Assembly: GCF_003984645.1 (NCBI RefSeq)
Contig: NZ_RWKI01000006.1
Location: 62,001-126,000, forward strand
DNA length: 64,000 nucleotides
Source: Variovorax sp. MHTC-1
GTDB lineage: Bacteria > Pseudomonadota > Gammaproteobacteria > Burkholderiales > Burkholderiaceae_C
Reading direction: 5' to 3'
The notes under the pieces were generated by a model. It worked only from the letters and a program-made list of their open reading frames with translations, searched no databases and had not been told where the DNA came from. Within the stretch, counting starts at the first letter, position 1. Each line of letters starts with the position of its first letter. This document shows, piece after piece, positions 15,914 through 24,888 of this stretch. The translations under genes and the position numbers were made by a program.

Positions 15914-17479
15914 TCAGAAAAGACGCACGCGCACCAGCACCTGCATCGCGATCAACCCCAATACAAAACCTATGCCACCGTAGATGATGGCCTGCAGAAG
16001 CCGGTTAGTCCGCCTTTGAGCGGCCAGCAATTCGAGCAGTTCGCGCCGGTGGTCGGCCGGCCGATTTTCCAGGAAATCGTGCAGAAGCCGAGGGAGCTGG
16101 GGCAGCAGCTTGGCATAGCGGGGCGCCTCGGCGCGCAACTGTTCCAGCAGCTTGCGCGGACCGATCTGGTCGCTCATCCACCTCTCGAGGAAGGGCCTGG
16201 CCGTGTGCCAGAGGTCGAGATCGGGATCGAGCTGGCGGCCCAGGCCCTCGATGTTGAGCAGGGTCTTCTGCAGCAGCACCAGCTGCGGCTGGATCTCGAC
16301 ATGGAAGCGGCGCGAGGTCTGAAACAAGCGCATCAGGACCATGCCGAGCGAGATTTCCTTCAGCGGCCGATCGAAGTAAGGCTCGCACACGGTGCGGATC
16401 GCCGCTTCGAGCTCATCGATGCGCGTGCCCTCCGGCACCCAGCCGCTCTCGAGGTGCAGCTCGGCCACGCGCTTGTAGTCGCGCCTGAAAAAAGCGGCGA
16501 AGTTCTGCGCCAGGTACTCCTTGTCGGACTCGGTCAGCGTGCCGATGATGCCGAAGTCCAGCGAGATGTAGCGCCCGAAAGTGGCCGGATCCAGGCTGAC
16601 CTGGATGTTGCCCGGATGCATGTCGGCATGGAAGAAGCCGTCGCGGAACACCTGCGTGAAGAAGATGGTGACGCCGTCGCGCGCCAGCTTCGGGATGTCG
16701 ACCCCGGCCGCCCGCAGGCGGTCGAGCTGAGCAATGGGCACGCCCTTCATGCGCTCCATCACGATCACTTCGGGATGGCAGAAGTCCCAGAGCATCTCGG
16801 GAATCATCACCAGTTCGAGCTTGCTCATGTTGCGCCGCAACTGGGCGGCGTTGGCCGCCTCCCGCACCAGGTCGAGCTCGTCGTGCAGGTACTTGTCGAA
16901 CTCTGCGACCACCTCCCGCGGCTTGAGCCGCTTGGCATCGGTCGACAATCCCTCCACCCAGGCGGCCATCATGGCCATGAGCTCCAGGTCCTTCTCGATC
17001 ACGCCGCGCATGCCGGGCCGCAGCACCTTCACCGCGACCTCGCGCACTACACCGCCGGAATCGCGGATGGTTGCGAAATGCACCTGCGCGATCGAGGCGC
17101 TGGCCACCGGCGTCTCGTCGAACTGCACGAAGATTTCGCCGACCGGCCGGCGAAAGGCGCGCTCGATGGTCGCGATCGCGACCTTCGAATCGAAGGGCGG
17201 CACGCGGTCCTGCAGCCAGGCCAGCTCGTCCGCGATGTCGGACGGCAGCAGGTCGCGCCGCGTCGACAGCACCTGCCCGAACTTCACGAAGATCGGCCCC
17301 AGGCTCTCCAGCGCCTCGCGCAGGCGCTGGCCGCGCGGCGCCTCGAGGTTGCGGCCGGTCGAGACGATACGCGCCACAACGCGCAGCCAGGGTTTCTGGA
17401 AGCTCGTGAGCACGAGCTCGTCGAGGCCGTAGCGCAGCGCGACCAGGACGATGACGATGCCGCGGTAGAAACGCCTCAT
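15914..17479 (-). CDS. ubiB: Ubiquinone biosynthesis protein UbiB (ABC1/ADCK atypical kinase)
   Basis: This 521-residue protein is a UbiB-type atypical kinase/ATPase needed for ubiquinone synthesis, acting at the inner membrane. The family KxGQ motif is K66-F-G-Q69 ([16 protein letters not shown]), with the Ala-rich loop SASIAQVH, the catalytic-loop equivalent FHADMHPGN, and the metal-binding DFG in SLDFGII. Two predicted membrane helices occur near the C-terminus ([10 protein letters not shown] region to MQVLVRV). Its start overlaps the ubiJ stop (ATGA), so the two are translationally coupled. Together with ubiE upstream this forms the ubiE-ubiJ-ubiB order known from E. coli, interrupted by a Tim44-like gene. 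Confidence 0.95.
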   Translation of the reverse strand: MRRFYRGIVIVLVALRYGLDELVLTSFQKPWLRVVARIVSTGRNLEAPRGQRLREALESLGPIFVKFGQVLSTRRDLLPSDIADELAWLQDRVPPFDSKVAIATIERAFRRPVGEIFVQFDETPVASASIAQVHFATIRDSGGVVREVAVKVLRPGMRGVIEKDLELMAMMAAWVEGLSTDAKRLKPREVVAEFDKYLHDELDLVREAANAAQLRRNMSKLELVMIPEMLWDFCHPEVIVMERMKGVPIAQLDRLRAAGVDIPKLARDGVTIFFTQVFRDGFFHADMHPGNIQVSLDPATFGRYISLDFGIIGTLTESDKEYLAQNFAAFFRRDYKRVAELHLESGWVPEGTRIDELEAAIRTVCEPYFDRPLKEISLGMVLMRLFQTSRRFHVEIQPQLVLLQKTLLNIEGLGRQLDPDLDLWHTARPFLERWMSDQIGPRKLLEQLRAEAPRYAKLLPQLPRLLHDFLENRPADHRRELLELLAAQRRTNRLLQAIIYGGIGFVLGLIAMQVLVRVRLF

Positions 17480-18030
17480 TCGGGGCCTGCGGGCCCGGCG
17501 GCCTTGCCGCCGCGCTCACCGACGAACTGCCGCAGCGCCGCCACCACGCGCCGGGCGCCGGTGGCGATGGTGTGCGCGGGAACGTCGCCGATCAGGCGCG
17601 CTAGGTCGTCCTCCACGTCCCAGCGCACGTGGTCGACCAGCCAGTTGACCTCGGCCGCCAGTTGCACGTCGCCCTCGATGCGTACGGGAGGCTTGTCGCC
17701 GCGGAACGCGGCCCGCGCGAGGCCGAAAGGGGACTGCTCGGTTACAGCGAGCGTGAGCTCGGAGACGGCATCCGGCGGCGCCAGGTCGAGCAGGCCGGCC
17801 GGCGTGGCCACGAACTTCATCGTGACGAAGCGCCATTCGAACTGGACCACCCGCCCCTGCTGGCGCATCAGCCGCTGCTGGGCCTCGGGTTCCTGCTGCA
17901 GCACATGGTTGAGAAAGAGCACGGCGCGGTGCTGAACCTCATGGACGACCCAATCCGGCGGCTGCAGGCGGCTGCTTGCGCGGTTGACGAAGTCGTCGAG
18001 AAAAGAAAATGGGGACGATGGTGTGACCAT
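17476..18030 (-). CDS. ubiJ: Ubiquinone biosynthesis accessory factor UbiJ (SCP2 domain)
   Basis: This 184-residue protein has an SCP2-like lipid-binding domain and lies between ubiE and ubiB as UbiJ does. UbiJ works with UbiK in the soluble complex that hydroxylates and methylates ubiquinone intermediates. Typical segments are [21 protein letters not shown] and the strand region [17 protein letters not shown]; a C-terminal amphipathic helix follows. Its ATG (18028-18030) lies within a strong hairpin (18008-18039), which could limit translation. The stop overlaps the ubiB start. A GC-rich repeat lies upstream, between this gene and the Tim44-like gene. Confidence 0.88.
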   Translation of the reverse strand: MVTPSSPFSFLDDFVNRASSRLQPPDWVVHEVQHRAVLFLNHVLQQEPEAQQRLMRQQGRVVQFEWRFVTMKFVATPAGLLDLAPPDAVSELTLAVTEQSPFGLARAAFRGDKPPVRIEGDVQLAAEVNWLVDHVRWDVEDDLARLIGDVPAHTIATGARRVVAALRQFVGERGGKAAGPAGPE

Positions 18031-18039
18031 GTCCCCATT
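18008..18039 (-). promoter_or_regulatory. Hairpin covering the ubiJ start codon
   Basis: The arms 18008-18016 and 18031-18039 (AATGGGGAC and GTCCCCATT) are perfectly complementary. An inner stem of five pairs (18018-18022 with 18026-18030) continues after one bulged base at 18017 and closes on a three-base loop. In the minus-strand RNA the AUG start is fully paired in the inner stem and the GGGGA upstream of it pairs with codons 5-7. The element is well placed to restrict initiation. Confidence 0.7.
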
Positions 18040-18058
18040 ATTCCCGATGAACTATTTG

Positions 18059-18147
18059 CCCCCCGGCTTTTCACTGCGCTCGCTTCGTGTAACTCCACCC
18101 CCGAGGGGGAGGCGCGGCTCGCCTTGGGGCCGCCCGGCGGCGGCCGC
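18059..18147. repeat. Dispersed GC-rich intergenic repeat, copy 1
   Basis: This 89-base element begins CCCCCCGGCTT and contains CTTCGTGT, CCCCCGAGGGGGAGGCGCGG, CGCCTTGGGGC and CGGCGGCGGCCGC in that order. It closely matches the copy at 30606-30689 in the same orientation. The CCCCGAGGGG core is self-complementary. It fills most of the gap between the Tim44-like gene and ubiJ. It looks like a family-specific REP-type element; no transposase is present. Confidence 0.8.
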
Positions 18148-18161
18148 CGGGTAGGTCTCTC

Positions 18162-19211
18162 TTACTGAAGGGCTTGCACGCCCGCTACCAGCCAGCCGCT
18201 CGTGCCGCTGGTCGGCTTGGTCATGTTCCAGACTTCGCGGAAGGGGCTCGGTCCGGAGGACACGTCCTCCCGGATCATGCCGGAGAACTCCACGCTGGCC
18301 AGGTAGGCATCCGGCAGTTCCTCGATGCCCAGCAGCTTGGCATCCAGCATCACGACCTCGGTCTTGTTCGGCTGGCCGCCGGTGTGGTTCTCGCGCTCGG
18401 CCAGCTGCTGGCGGATTTCGCCGACCATGCCGTCGGTCATCATCGAACGCAGGGTGCCGATGTCCGTCCGGTCCCAGGCGTCCTGCAGGGTCACGAAGTT
18501 GCGCTTGGCGGCAGCGAGGAAGCCGTCGACATCGAAGCCGGCCGGAATGCCCCAGGACTGAGAGCCGCCCAAGGCGGAACCGATCAGGCTGCCGCCGGCC
18601 GCCGCTGCGCCTGCCATCGACGAACCGCCGGTGCTGCGCTCGGCCGGGTGATCGGGCTGCTGCGCCGGGCTGGCATCGAAGGCCGTCGCGTTGTGCTCCC
18701 AAGGACGGGCGGAAGCGTCGTTGCCGACGTTGTTCGGGCTGTACTGCGAAGGCGCGCTCGCATTGGCGGGATGGCCCGCGCCCTGGAAGGCGAAGCCGCC
18801 GCTGCGCGATGCGCCGTTGGCACGCGAACGCGCCGCGAAGATGCGCCACACGACCACCGCAGCGACCACGAGCAGGAGGATCAGCAGGATGTTGCCGAAG
18901 GCTGCGCCCAGGCCGAGCGAGTGCGCAAGCCACGCCAGGCCGAGGCCCGCAGCCAGACCGCCGAGCATGCCGGCCCACGGACGCTTGGGTGCCGCCGCAG
19001 CGGGCGCGGCCGCCGCCGGCTTGGCAGCGGCGCTGTTCACGTTCTGTGCAGGGGCGCCGGGCGTGGCAGGCGCGGTGGGCGCGGCTTCACGCTGCGTCAC
19101 GTTGCCCGACTGCTTGCCGATCGACTTTCCGCCGCCAAGGCGGCGTGCGTCGGCATCGATGCTTACGGCCGCCAGCGCACACACCAGCAGAACGGACCAA
19201 AAACTTTTCAT
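18162..19211 (-). CDS. Tim44-like domain membrane protein
   Basis: This is a 349-residue protein with an N-terminal signal or anchor (about 1-22, ending SIDADA), a low-complexity Ala/Pro linker, two adjacent membrane helices (about 77-120, including GNILLILLLVVAAVVVWRIF), a Ser/Gly/Pro-rich linker, and a C-terminal Tim44-like domain (about 212-349; GFDVDGFLAAAKRNFVTLQDAWD). Bacterial Tim44-like proteins are common and uncharacterised; the mitochondrial relative tethers the import motor to the membrane. The start ATG at 19211 has GAGGAG upstream. It lies 32 bases downstream of ubiE, so it may be cotranscribed with the ubi genes. Confidence 0.85.
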   Translation of the reverse strand: MKSFWSVLLVCALAAVSIDADARRLGGGKSIGKQSGNVTQREAAPTAPATPGAPAQNVNSAAAKPAAAAPAAAAPKRPWAGMLGGLAAGLGLAWLAHSLGLGAAFGNILLILLLVVAAVVVWRIFAARSRANGASRSGGFAFQGAGHPANASAPSQYSPNNVGNDASARPWEHNATAFDASPAQQPDHPAERSTGGSSMAGAAAAGGSLIGSALGGSQSWGIPAGFDVDGFLAAAKRNFVTLQDAWDRTDIGTLRSMMTDGMVGEIRQQLAERENHTGGQPNKTEVVMLDAKLLGIEELPDAYLASVEFSGMIREDVSSGPSPFREVWNMTKPTSGTSGWLVAGVQALQ

Positions 19212-19243
19212 GACGTCTCCTCTTTCGGCAAAAAATTTCTTCA

Positions 19244-19975
19244 TCAGCACTTGATTCCAACATGCAGGGCAACGACGCCACCGGTCATGTTGTGATAGTC
19301 CACATGTCCGAAACCGCCCTCTTTCATGAGGGTCTTGAGCTCCTCCTGCGAGGGATGCATCCGGATCGACTCGGCCAGGTAGCGGTAGCTTGCATCGTCG
19401 CCCGCCACCACCTTGCCGAGGAGCGGCAGCACCTTGAACGAATACCAGTCGTAAACCTTGGAAAGCGGCTTGGCGACCTTGGAGAATTCGAGCACCAGCA
19501 GCTTGCCGCGCGGCTTGAGCACGCGGTTCATTTCCTTCAGCGCAAGATCCTTGTGCGTCATGTTGCGCAGACCGAAGGCGACACTCACGACATCGAAGTG
19601 ATCGTCCGGAAAGGGCAACTTCTCGGCATCGCATACCAGCGTGGGCAGCGCGACGCCGGCATCGAGGAGCCGGTCGCGGCCCGTGCGCAGCATGGCTTCG
19701 TTGATGTCGGTGTGCACCACCTCGCCGCTGGCGCCCACCTTCTTCGCGAAGGCCAGCGCGAGGTCGCCGGTGCCGCCCGCGATGTCGAGCACCTTCGAGC
19801 CCTCGCCCACGTTCGCGACCATGACCGTGTAGGACTTCCACGCGCGATGCAGGCCCGCCGACATCAGGTCGTTCATGAGGTCGTAGCGAGTCGCGACCGA
19901 GTCGAACACGCCGCGCACGCGCTGTGCCTTGTCGCTTTCCTCGACCGTCTCGAAACCGAAGTGGGTACTGCTCAT
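19244..19975 (-). CDS. ubiE: Ubiquinone/menaquinone biosynthesis C-methyltransferase UbiE
   Basis: This 243-residue SAM-dependent methyltransferase adds the C-methyl group to the benzoquinol (or demethylmenaquinol) ring. The family signature [17 protein letters not shown] is at 31-47 and SAM motif I is [12 protein letters not shown] at 62-73. The [16 protein letters not shown] segment and the C-terminal [11 protein letters not shown] are also typical. It is the first of the ubi genes in this minus-strand series. Cytoplasmic, working on a membrane substrate. About 100 bases separate it from the DUF971 gene upstream, enough for a promoter. Confidence 0.96.
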   Translation of the reverse strand: MSSTHFGFETVEESDKAQRVRGVFDSVATRYDLMNDLMSAGLHRAWKSYTVMVANVGEGSKVLDIAGGTGDLALAFAKKVGASGEVVHTDINEAMLRTGRDRLLDAGVALPTLVCDAEKLPFPDDHFDVVSVAFGLRNMTHKDLALKEMNRVLKPRGKLLVLEFSKVAKPLSKVYDWYSFKVLPLLGKVVAGDDASYRYLAESIRMHPSQEELKTLMKEGGFGHVDYHNMTGGVVALHVGIKC

Positions 19976-20075
19976 GCACCCGATGTTAGGCCGGAAGCGT
20001 TCATATCAACCCGACGACCCCGCGAAGACGGCGGTCATTCGTTGCTTTAGGCCGAAGAACGGCGCGCTCGATCGC

Positions 20076-20489
20076 TCAGTGGCTGCCGCAGGCGTGGCCG
20101 GCCTTGTCGGCCATCGGCGCGTCGCGGTCGACGCCCGCCGCAGCCAGGCGTCGCTCGTACTCGGCCCAGAGCTCGTCCTGCTTGGCGCCCAGCTCGTACA
20201 GCAGGTCCCAAGAGAAAATGCCGGTGTCGTGGCCATCCGAGAAGCTCGGCTGCACCGCATAGTTGCCGACCGGCTGCAGGTCCAGCAGGCCGACGGTGCG
20301 CTTGCCGGTCTGCAGCACTTCCTGGCCCGGCCCGTGCCCCTGCACTTCCGCCGAAGGCGAATAGATGCGCATCAGCTCGAAGGGGATGCGGAAAGTGGCG
20401 CCGTCCGAAAAGCCGACCTCCAGCACGCGCGACTGGTTGTGCACGGTGATCGATTGCGGCGTCGGTGCGCCGGCTTGCAAACCTGCCAT
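20076..20489 (-). CDS. DUF971 family protein
   Basis: This 137-residue protein carries a DUF971 domain (about 12-105) with the signature VLEVGFSDGATFRIPFELMRIYSPSAE (read in two parts around residue 30) and NYAVQPSFSDGHDTGIFSWD. The domain also occurs fused to Fe-S scaffold proteins and to gamma-butyrobetaine hydroxylase; its own function is not established. The C-terminus is polar and ends HACGSH, a possible metal-binding tail. The start codon shares one base with the stop of the HIT gene (TGATG), so it is coupled to it. Confidence 0.85.
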   Translation of the reverse strand: MAGLQAGAPTPQSITVHNQSRVLEVGFSDGATFRIPFELMRIYSPSAEVQGHGPGQEVLQTGKRTVGLLDLQPVGNYAVQPSFSDGHDTGIFSWDLLYELGAKQDELWAEYERRLAAAGVDRDAPMADKAGHACGSH

Positions 20490-20929
20490 CAGAAACTCCT
20501 TGTCGCCAGGCGCTGGACCATCTCGCGTTCCAGTGCCGGTAGTTTGACCTCTATTCCGGCCTCGCGTTCCGGATTGCTCTTGCGCTGCACTTCGGCCCAG
20601 ACCGAGCCCGGGAATCGCGGGTCCCAGTCGAAGCGCGCGACAACGTGCCAGTGCAGATGCGGCACCATGTTGCCCAGGGCCGCGAGATTGATCTTGGCCG
20701 GCGCCAGCGCATTGCGCAGGCTTTGCTCGACCACTGTCACGGCTTCCATGCACAGCGCGCGGTCCTCGGGACTCAAGTCGGACCACTCGGCCACGTGGTC
20801 TTTCCAGACGACGCGATAGAACGCGGGAAAGCCCGCTTCCGCCGCATGGATGACGCGAAACTTCGCCGCCTCGAAGACCATGCGGCCGCCGGCGTCATCG
20901 CACAAAGGACAACCCGCGGCGGAGCTCAT
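20489..20929 (-). CDS. HIT family hydrolase
   Basis: This 146-residue protein of the histidine-triad superfamily has the nucleotide-binding triad H91-L-H93-W-H95 preceded by LGNMVPHLH. An N-terminal CPLC pair (C7, C10) suggests a zinc site. HIT proteins hydrolyse nucleotide phosphoramidates or dinucleoside polyphosphates. The start overlaps the stop of the large FAD oxidase gene (ATGA) and the stop overlaps the DUF971 start. It is thus the middle member of a tightly coupled trio. No evidence links its activity to the oxidase apart from gene order. Confidence 0.88.
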   Translation of the reverse strand: MSSAAGCPLCDDAGGRMVFEAAKFRVIHAAEAGFPAFYRVVWKDHVAEWSDLSPEDRALCMEAVTVVEQSLRNALAPAKINLAALGNMVPHLHWHVVARFDWDPRFPGSVWAEVQRKSNPEREAGIEVKLPALEREMVQRLATRSF

Positions 20930-23900
20930 ACCAGCACGCGTTCGATGCCGCCCTGATTGGCAGCGGCCACGTACTCGGGCATCCAGTCGTCGCCGAGGAT
21001 CCGGTTGGCCATCTCGACCACGATGTAGTCGGCTTCGAGCAGGCCGTTGTTCAGGTCGTTGCCGTAGCGGCTCAGGCCCTGCAGGCAGCTCGGGCAGCTG
21101 GTGAGGATCTTGACGTTGGACTTGGGCGCGACCAGGCCGCCTTCGCGCAGCGCAGCCTCGCCCTTCTTCAGCTCTTCTTCCTTGCGGAATCGGACCTGCG
21201 TCGAGATGTCCGGGCGCGTCACGCCCAGCGTGCCGGATTCGCCGCAGCAGCGGTCGTTCTTGAGGACCTTGTCGCCCACCAGCGCCCTGACGGTCTTCAT
21301 CGGGTCCTGGAGCTTCATCGGGCTGTGGCAGGGGTCGTGGTAGAGATAGCCGCCGCCGGCCGCATCGCCGAGCGTGATGCCCTTCTCGAGCAGGTACTCG
21401 TGGATGTCGATGATCCGGCAGCCCGGGAAGATCTTGTCGAACTGATAGCCCTGCAGCTGGTCGTAGCAGGTGCCGCAGCTCACCACCACGGTCTTGATGT
21501 CGAGGTAGTTCAGCGTGTTGGCCACGCGGTGGAAGAGCACGCGGTTGTCGGTAATCATCTTCTCCGCCTTGTCGTACTGGCCGCTGCCGCGCTGCGGGTA
21601 GCCGCAGCACAGATAGCCGGGCGGCAGCACAGTCTGCACGCCGGCATGCCAGAGCATCGCCTGCGTGGCCAGGCCCACCTGCGAAAAGAGCCGCTCCGAG
21701 CCGCACCCCGGGAAATAGAACACGGCCTCGGTCTCGGAGGTGGTCGCCTTCGGGTTGCGGATGATCGGCACGTAGTCCGCGTCCTCGATGTCGAGCAGCG
21801 CGCGCGCGGTCTGTTTGGGAAGCCCGCCCGGCATCTTCTTGTTGATGAAGTGAATCACCTGCTCCTTGACCGGCGCCGGACCCAGCGTGGCCGGCGGGGC
21901 CGCGGTCTGTTTCTTCGCCAGGCCGCGCAGCAGGTCGTTGGCCAGACGCTGTGCCTTGAAGCCGATGTCGACCATGCCGGTGCGCATCAGCTTGATGGTC
22001 TGCGGACTGGTGGCGTTGAGGAAGAGCATCGCCGCCGCATTGCCGGGCCGGAAGGACTTCTGGCCCATCTTGCGCAGCAGGTTGCGCATGTTCATCGACA
22101 CGTCGCCGAAATCGATGTCGACCGGGCACGGCGTCGCGCACTTGTGGCACACGGTGCAGTGGTCGGCCACGTCCTCGAACTCCTCCCAGTGCTTGATGCT
22201 GACGCCGCGCCGGGTCTGTTCCTCGTACAGGAAAGCCTCGACCAGCAGCGAGGTCGCGAGGATCTTGTTGCGCGGCGAGTAGAGCAGGTTGGCGCGCGGC
22301 ACGTGCGTCGCGCACACCGGCTTGCACTTGCCGCAGCGCAGGCAGTCCTTCACGCTGTCGGCGATGGCGCCGATGTCGCTCTGCTGCATGATCAGCGACT
22401 CGTGGCCCATGAGGCCGAAGCTCGGCGTGTAGGCATTGGTCAGGTCGGCATGCAGCGGGCCGCCATCGCCGAGCACGGGACGCAGCAGCTTGCCCTTGTT
22501 GAAGCGCCCTTCCGGGTCGACCCGCTTCTTGTAGTCGGTGAAGGGCTGCAGCTCTTCGTCGGAAAGGAATTCGAGCTTGGTGATGCCGATGCCGTGCTCG
22601 CCCGAGATCACGCCGTCGAGGCTGCGCGCCAACACCATGATGCGCGCCACCGCGGCGTGCGCGGTCTGCAGCATCTCGTAGTTGTCGCTGTTGACCGGGA
22701 TGTTGGTGTGCACGTTGCCGTCGCCCGCATGCATGTGCAGCGCGACCCAGACCCGGCCCTTCAGCACGCGCTGGTGAATGGCATTGCACTCGGCCAGGAT
22801 CGGCGCGAACTCGGCGCCGCTGAAGATGGCCGCAAGCGGCGCGCGGATCTGCGTCTTCCAGCTCGCGCGCAGCGAATGGTCCTGCAGCTGCGGGAACAGC
22901 GTGTCCACCTTGTCCAGCCAGCCCCGCCAGAGCGCCCGCACCTCGCGCACCAGCGCCGCGGCTTGGGAGGCGCGGTCTTCGAGTAGCTCGGCCGACGCGA
23001 TCTCGCTGGCATCGTCGCTCTTGCCCAGCGGCAGGTTGCCCTGCGTGAAGAAGGCTTCGAGCTCGTCGGCGAGCGCGAGCTTGTTCTGAAGCGAGAGCTC
23101 GATGTTGATGCGCTCGATGCCATCGGTGTACTCGGCCATGCGCGGCAGCGGGATCACCACGTCCTCGTTGATCTTGAAGGCGTTGGTGTGCTTGCTGATG
23201 GCGGCAGTGCGCTTGCGGTCGAGCCAGAACTTCTTGCGCGCCTCGGGGCTGATCGCGATGAAGCCTTCGCCGCTGCGCGAGTTGGCGATGCGCACCACTT
23301 CGGAGGTCACACGCGCGACCGCATCGGCATCGTCGCCGGCGATGTCGCCGAACAGCACCATCTTCGGCAGGCCGCCGTGCTTCTTGGACTTGGTCGCGTA
23401 GCCGACCGCCTTGAGGTAGCGGTCGTCCAGGTGCTCCAGGCCCGCCAACAGGACCCCTGAACGCTTCTGCTCGGCGAACATGAAATCCTTGATCTCGACG
23501 ATGCTCGGGACGGCGTCCTTGGCGTTGCCGAAGAACTCCAGGCACACGGTGCGCGTGTGCGCCGGCATGCGGTGCACCACCCAGCGCGCGCTGGTGATGA
23601 GGCCGTCGCAGCCTTCCTTCTGGATGCCGGGCAGGCCCGAGAGGAACTTGTCGGTCACGTCCTTGCCGAGGCCTTCCTTGCGGAAGGTCTTGCCGGGGAT
23701 CTCGAGCCGCTCGCTGCGCAGCCGGGTCTTGCCGTCGGCCGCGAAATACTGCAGGTCGAAGACGGCACTGTCGGCGTCGTGGATCTTGCCGAGGTTGTGG
23801 CCGATGCGCGTGACTTCGAGCCACTCGGCCTCGGGGGTCACCATGCGCCAGGAGGCCAGGTTGTCAAGCGCGGTGCCCCAGAGCACCGCTTTCTTGCCGC

Positions 23901-24804
23901 CCGCGTTCATCGCGACGTTGCCGCCGACGCAGGAGGCCTCGGCCGAGGTCGGGTCGACCGCGAACACGAAGCCCGCGCGCTCGGCCGCATCGGCCACGCG
24001 CTGAGTGACCACGCCGGCTTCGGTCCAGACGGTGGGCACCGGGGCCTCGAGCCCGGGCAGCGAGACCATCTCGACCTCGGTCATGGCCTCGAGTTTTTCG
24101 GTGTTGATGACGGCGCTGTTCCAGGTCAGCGGGATCGCGCCGCCGGTGTAGCCGGTGCCGCCGCCGCGCGGAATGATCGTGAGCCCCAGCTCGGTGCAGC
24201 CCTTGACCAGCCCGGCCATCTCGGCCTCGGTGTCTGGCGTGAGCACGACGAAGGGATATTCGACCCGCCAGTCGGTTGCATCGGTCACGTGCGACACGCG
24301 CGAGAGGCCGTCGAACTTGATGTTGTCCTTGGCCGTGAGCCGGCCCAGCGTGCGCGTGGCCTTGCGCCGAAGCGCCGCGACGTCGCGAAACATCGTGTCG
24401 AAGGCCTGCACCGCCTGCGCCACCAGCGCGGTGAGCTCGCCGACCAGCGCGTCGCGCTGCGCGGCCGCATCGGGCGTGCGGCGCTTCTGCACCTCGGACA
24501 GGCGGTGGTTGAGCGCATCGACCAGCTGGCCGCGCCGGCGCGGGTTGTCCAGCAGGTCGTCGACCAGGTAGGGATTGCGCTGCACCACCCAGATGTCGCC
24601 CAGCACCTCGTAGAGCATGCGCGCCGAACGGCCAGTGCGGCGCTCGGCCCGCAGCGTCTGCAGCAGTTCCCAGCCGCGCTCGCCCAGGAGGCGGATCACG
24701 ATCTCGCGATCGGAAAAACTCGTGTAGTTGTATGGGATCTCACGCAATCGCGCGGGCTCTTCGGCCTGCGACAACAACGCCGTCAACGCGGTCGGAGCAT
24801 TCAT
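20926..24804 (-). CDS. Large FAD-linked oxidase with Fe-S and CCG domains (DUF3683 type)
   Basis: This 1292-residue fusion protein oxidises a 2-hydroxyacid, judged by its domains. Residues 1-160 form a DUF3683-like region. The FAD-binding (PCMH) domain follows, with [16 protein letters not shown] at 211-226 and [14 protein letters not shown] at 292-305, and then the FAD-oxidase C-terminal domain ending at GEHGIGITK (about 730). A ferredoxin-like part has [11 protein letters not shown] (about 820) and [12 protein letters not shown] (about 880), giving two 4Fe-4S sites. Two CCG cysteine-rich domains end the protein (CCGYPQ, about 1068; CCGESG, about 1186). It resembles a GlcD-GlcF or YdiJ fusion. 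It follows serA by 84 bases. Confidence 0.85.
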   Translation of the reverse strand: MNAPTALTALLSQAEEPARLREIPYNYTSFSDREIVIRLLGERGWELLQTLRAERRTGRSARMLYEVLGDIWVVQRNPYLVDDLLDNPRRRGQLVDALNHRLSEVQKRRTPDAAAQRDALVGELTALVAQAVQAFDTMFRDVAALRRKATRTLGRLTAKDNIKFDGLSRVSHVTDATDWRVEYPFVVLTPDTEAEMAGLVKGCTELGLTIIPRGGGTGYTGGAIPLTWNSAVINTEKLEAMTEVEMVSLPGLEAPVPTVWTEAGVVTQRVADAAERAGFVFAVDPTSAEASCVGGNVAMNAGGKKAVLWGTALDNLASWRMVTPEAEWLEVTRIGHNLGKIHDADSAVFDLQYFAADGKTRLRSERLEIPGKTFRKEGLGKDVTDKFLSGLPGIQKEGCDGLITSARWVVHRMPAHTRTVCLEFFGNAKDAVPSIVEIKDFMFAEQKRSGVLLAGLEHLDDRYLKAVGYATKSKKHGGLPKMVLFGDIAGDDADAVARVTSEVVRIANSRSGEGFIAISPEARKKFWLDRKRTAAISKHTNAFKINEDVVIPLPRMAEYTDGIERINIELSLQNKLALADELEAFFTQGNLPLGKSDDASEIASAELLEDRASQAAALVREVRALWRGWLDKVDTLFPQLQDHSLRASWKTQIRAPLAAIFSGAEFAPILAECNAIHQRVLKGRVWVALHMHAGDGNVHTNIPVNSDNYEMLQTAHAAVARIMVLARSLDGVISGEHGIGITKLEFLSDEELQPFTDYKKRVDPEGRFNKGKLLRPVLGDGGPLHADLTNAYTPSFGLMGHESLIMQQSDIGAIADSVKDCLRCGKCKPVCATHVPRANLLYSPRNKILATSLLVEAFLYEEQTRRGVSIKHWEEFEDVADHCTVCHKCATPCPVDIDFGDVSMNMRNLLRKMGQKSFRPGNAAAMLFLNATSPQTIKLMRTGMVDIGFKAQRLANDLLRGLAKKQTAAPPATLGPAPVKEQVIHFINKKMPGGLPKQTARALLDIEDADYVPIIRNPKATTSETEAVFYFPGCGSERLFSQVGLATQAMLWHAGVQTVLPPGYLCCGYPQRGSGQYDKAEKMITDNRVLFHRVANTLNYLDIKTVVVSCGTCYDQLQGYQFDKIFPGCRIIDIHEYLLEKGITLGDAAGGGYLYHDPCHSPMKLQDPMKTVRALVGDKVLKNDRCCGESGTLGVTRPDISTQVRFRKEEELKKGEAALREGGLVAPKSNVKILTSCPSCLQGLSRYGNDLNNGLLEADYIVVEMANRILGDDWMPEYVAAANQGGIERVLV

Positions 24805-24888
24805 CGGGGATTGGCCTCGGTCGGGCGCTGCGCGCCCATGAACCAGGGGCGTGAATTTTAAGTCAGCCCTGAGCGCCCTGCCGGCAGC

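Noticed and set aside
20489-23824. One long open frame joining part of the oxidase region with the HIT gene
   Set aside because: The upstream part is a shadow frame of the oxidase gene. The HIT gene has its own start in an ATGA overlap at 20929.
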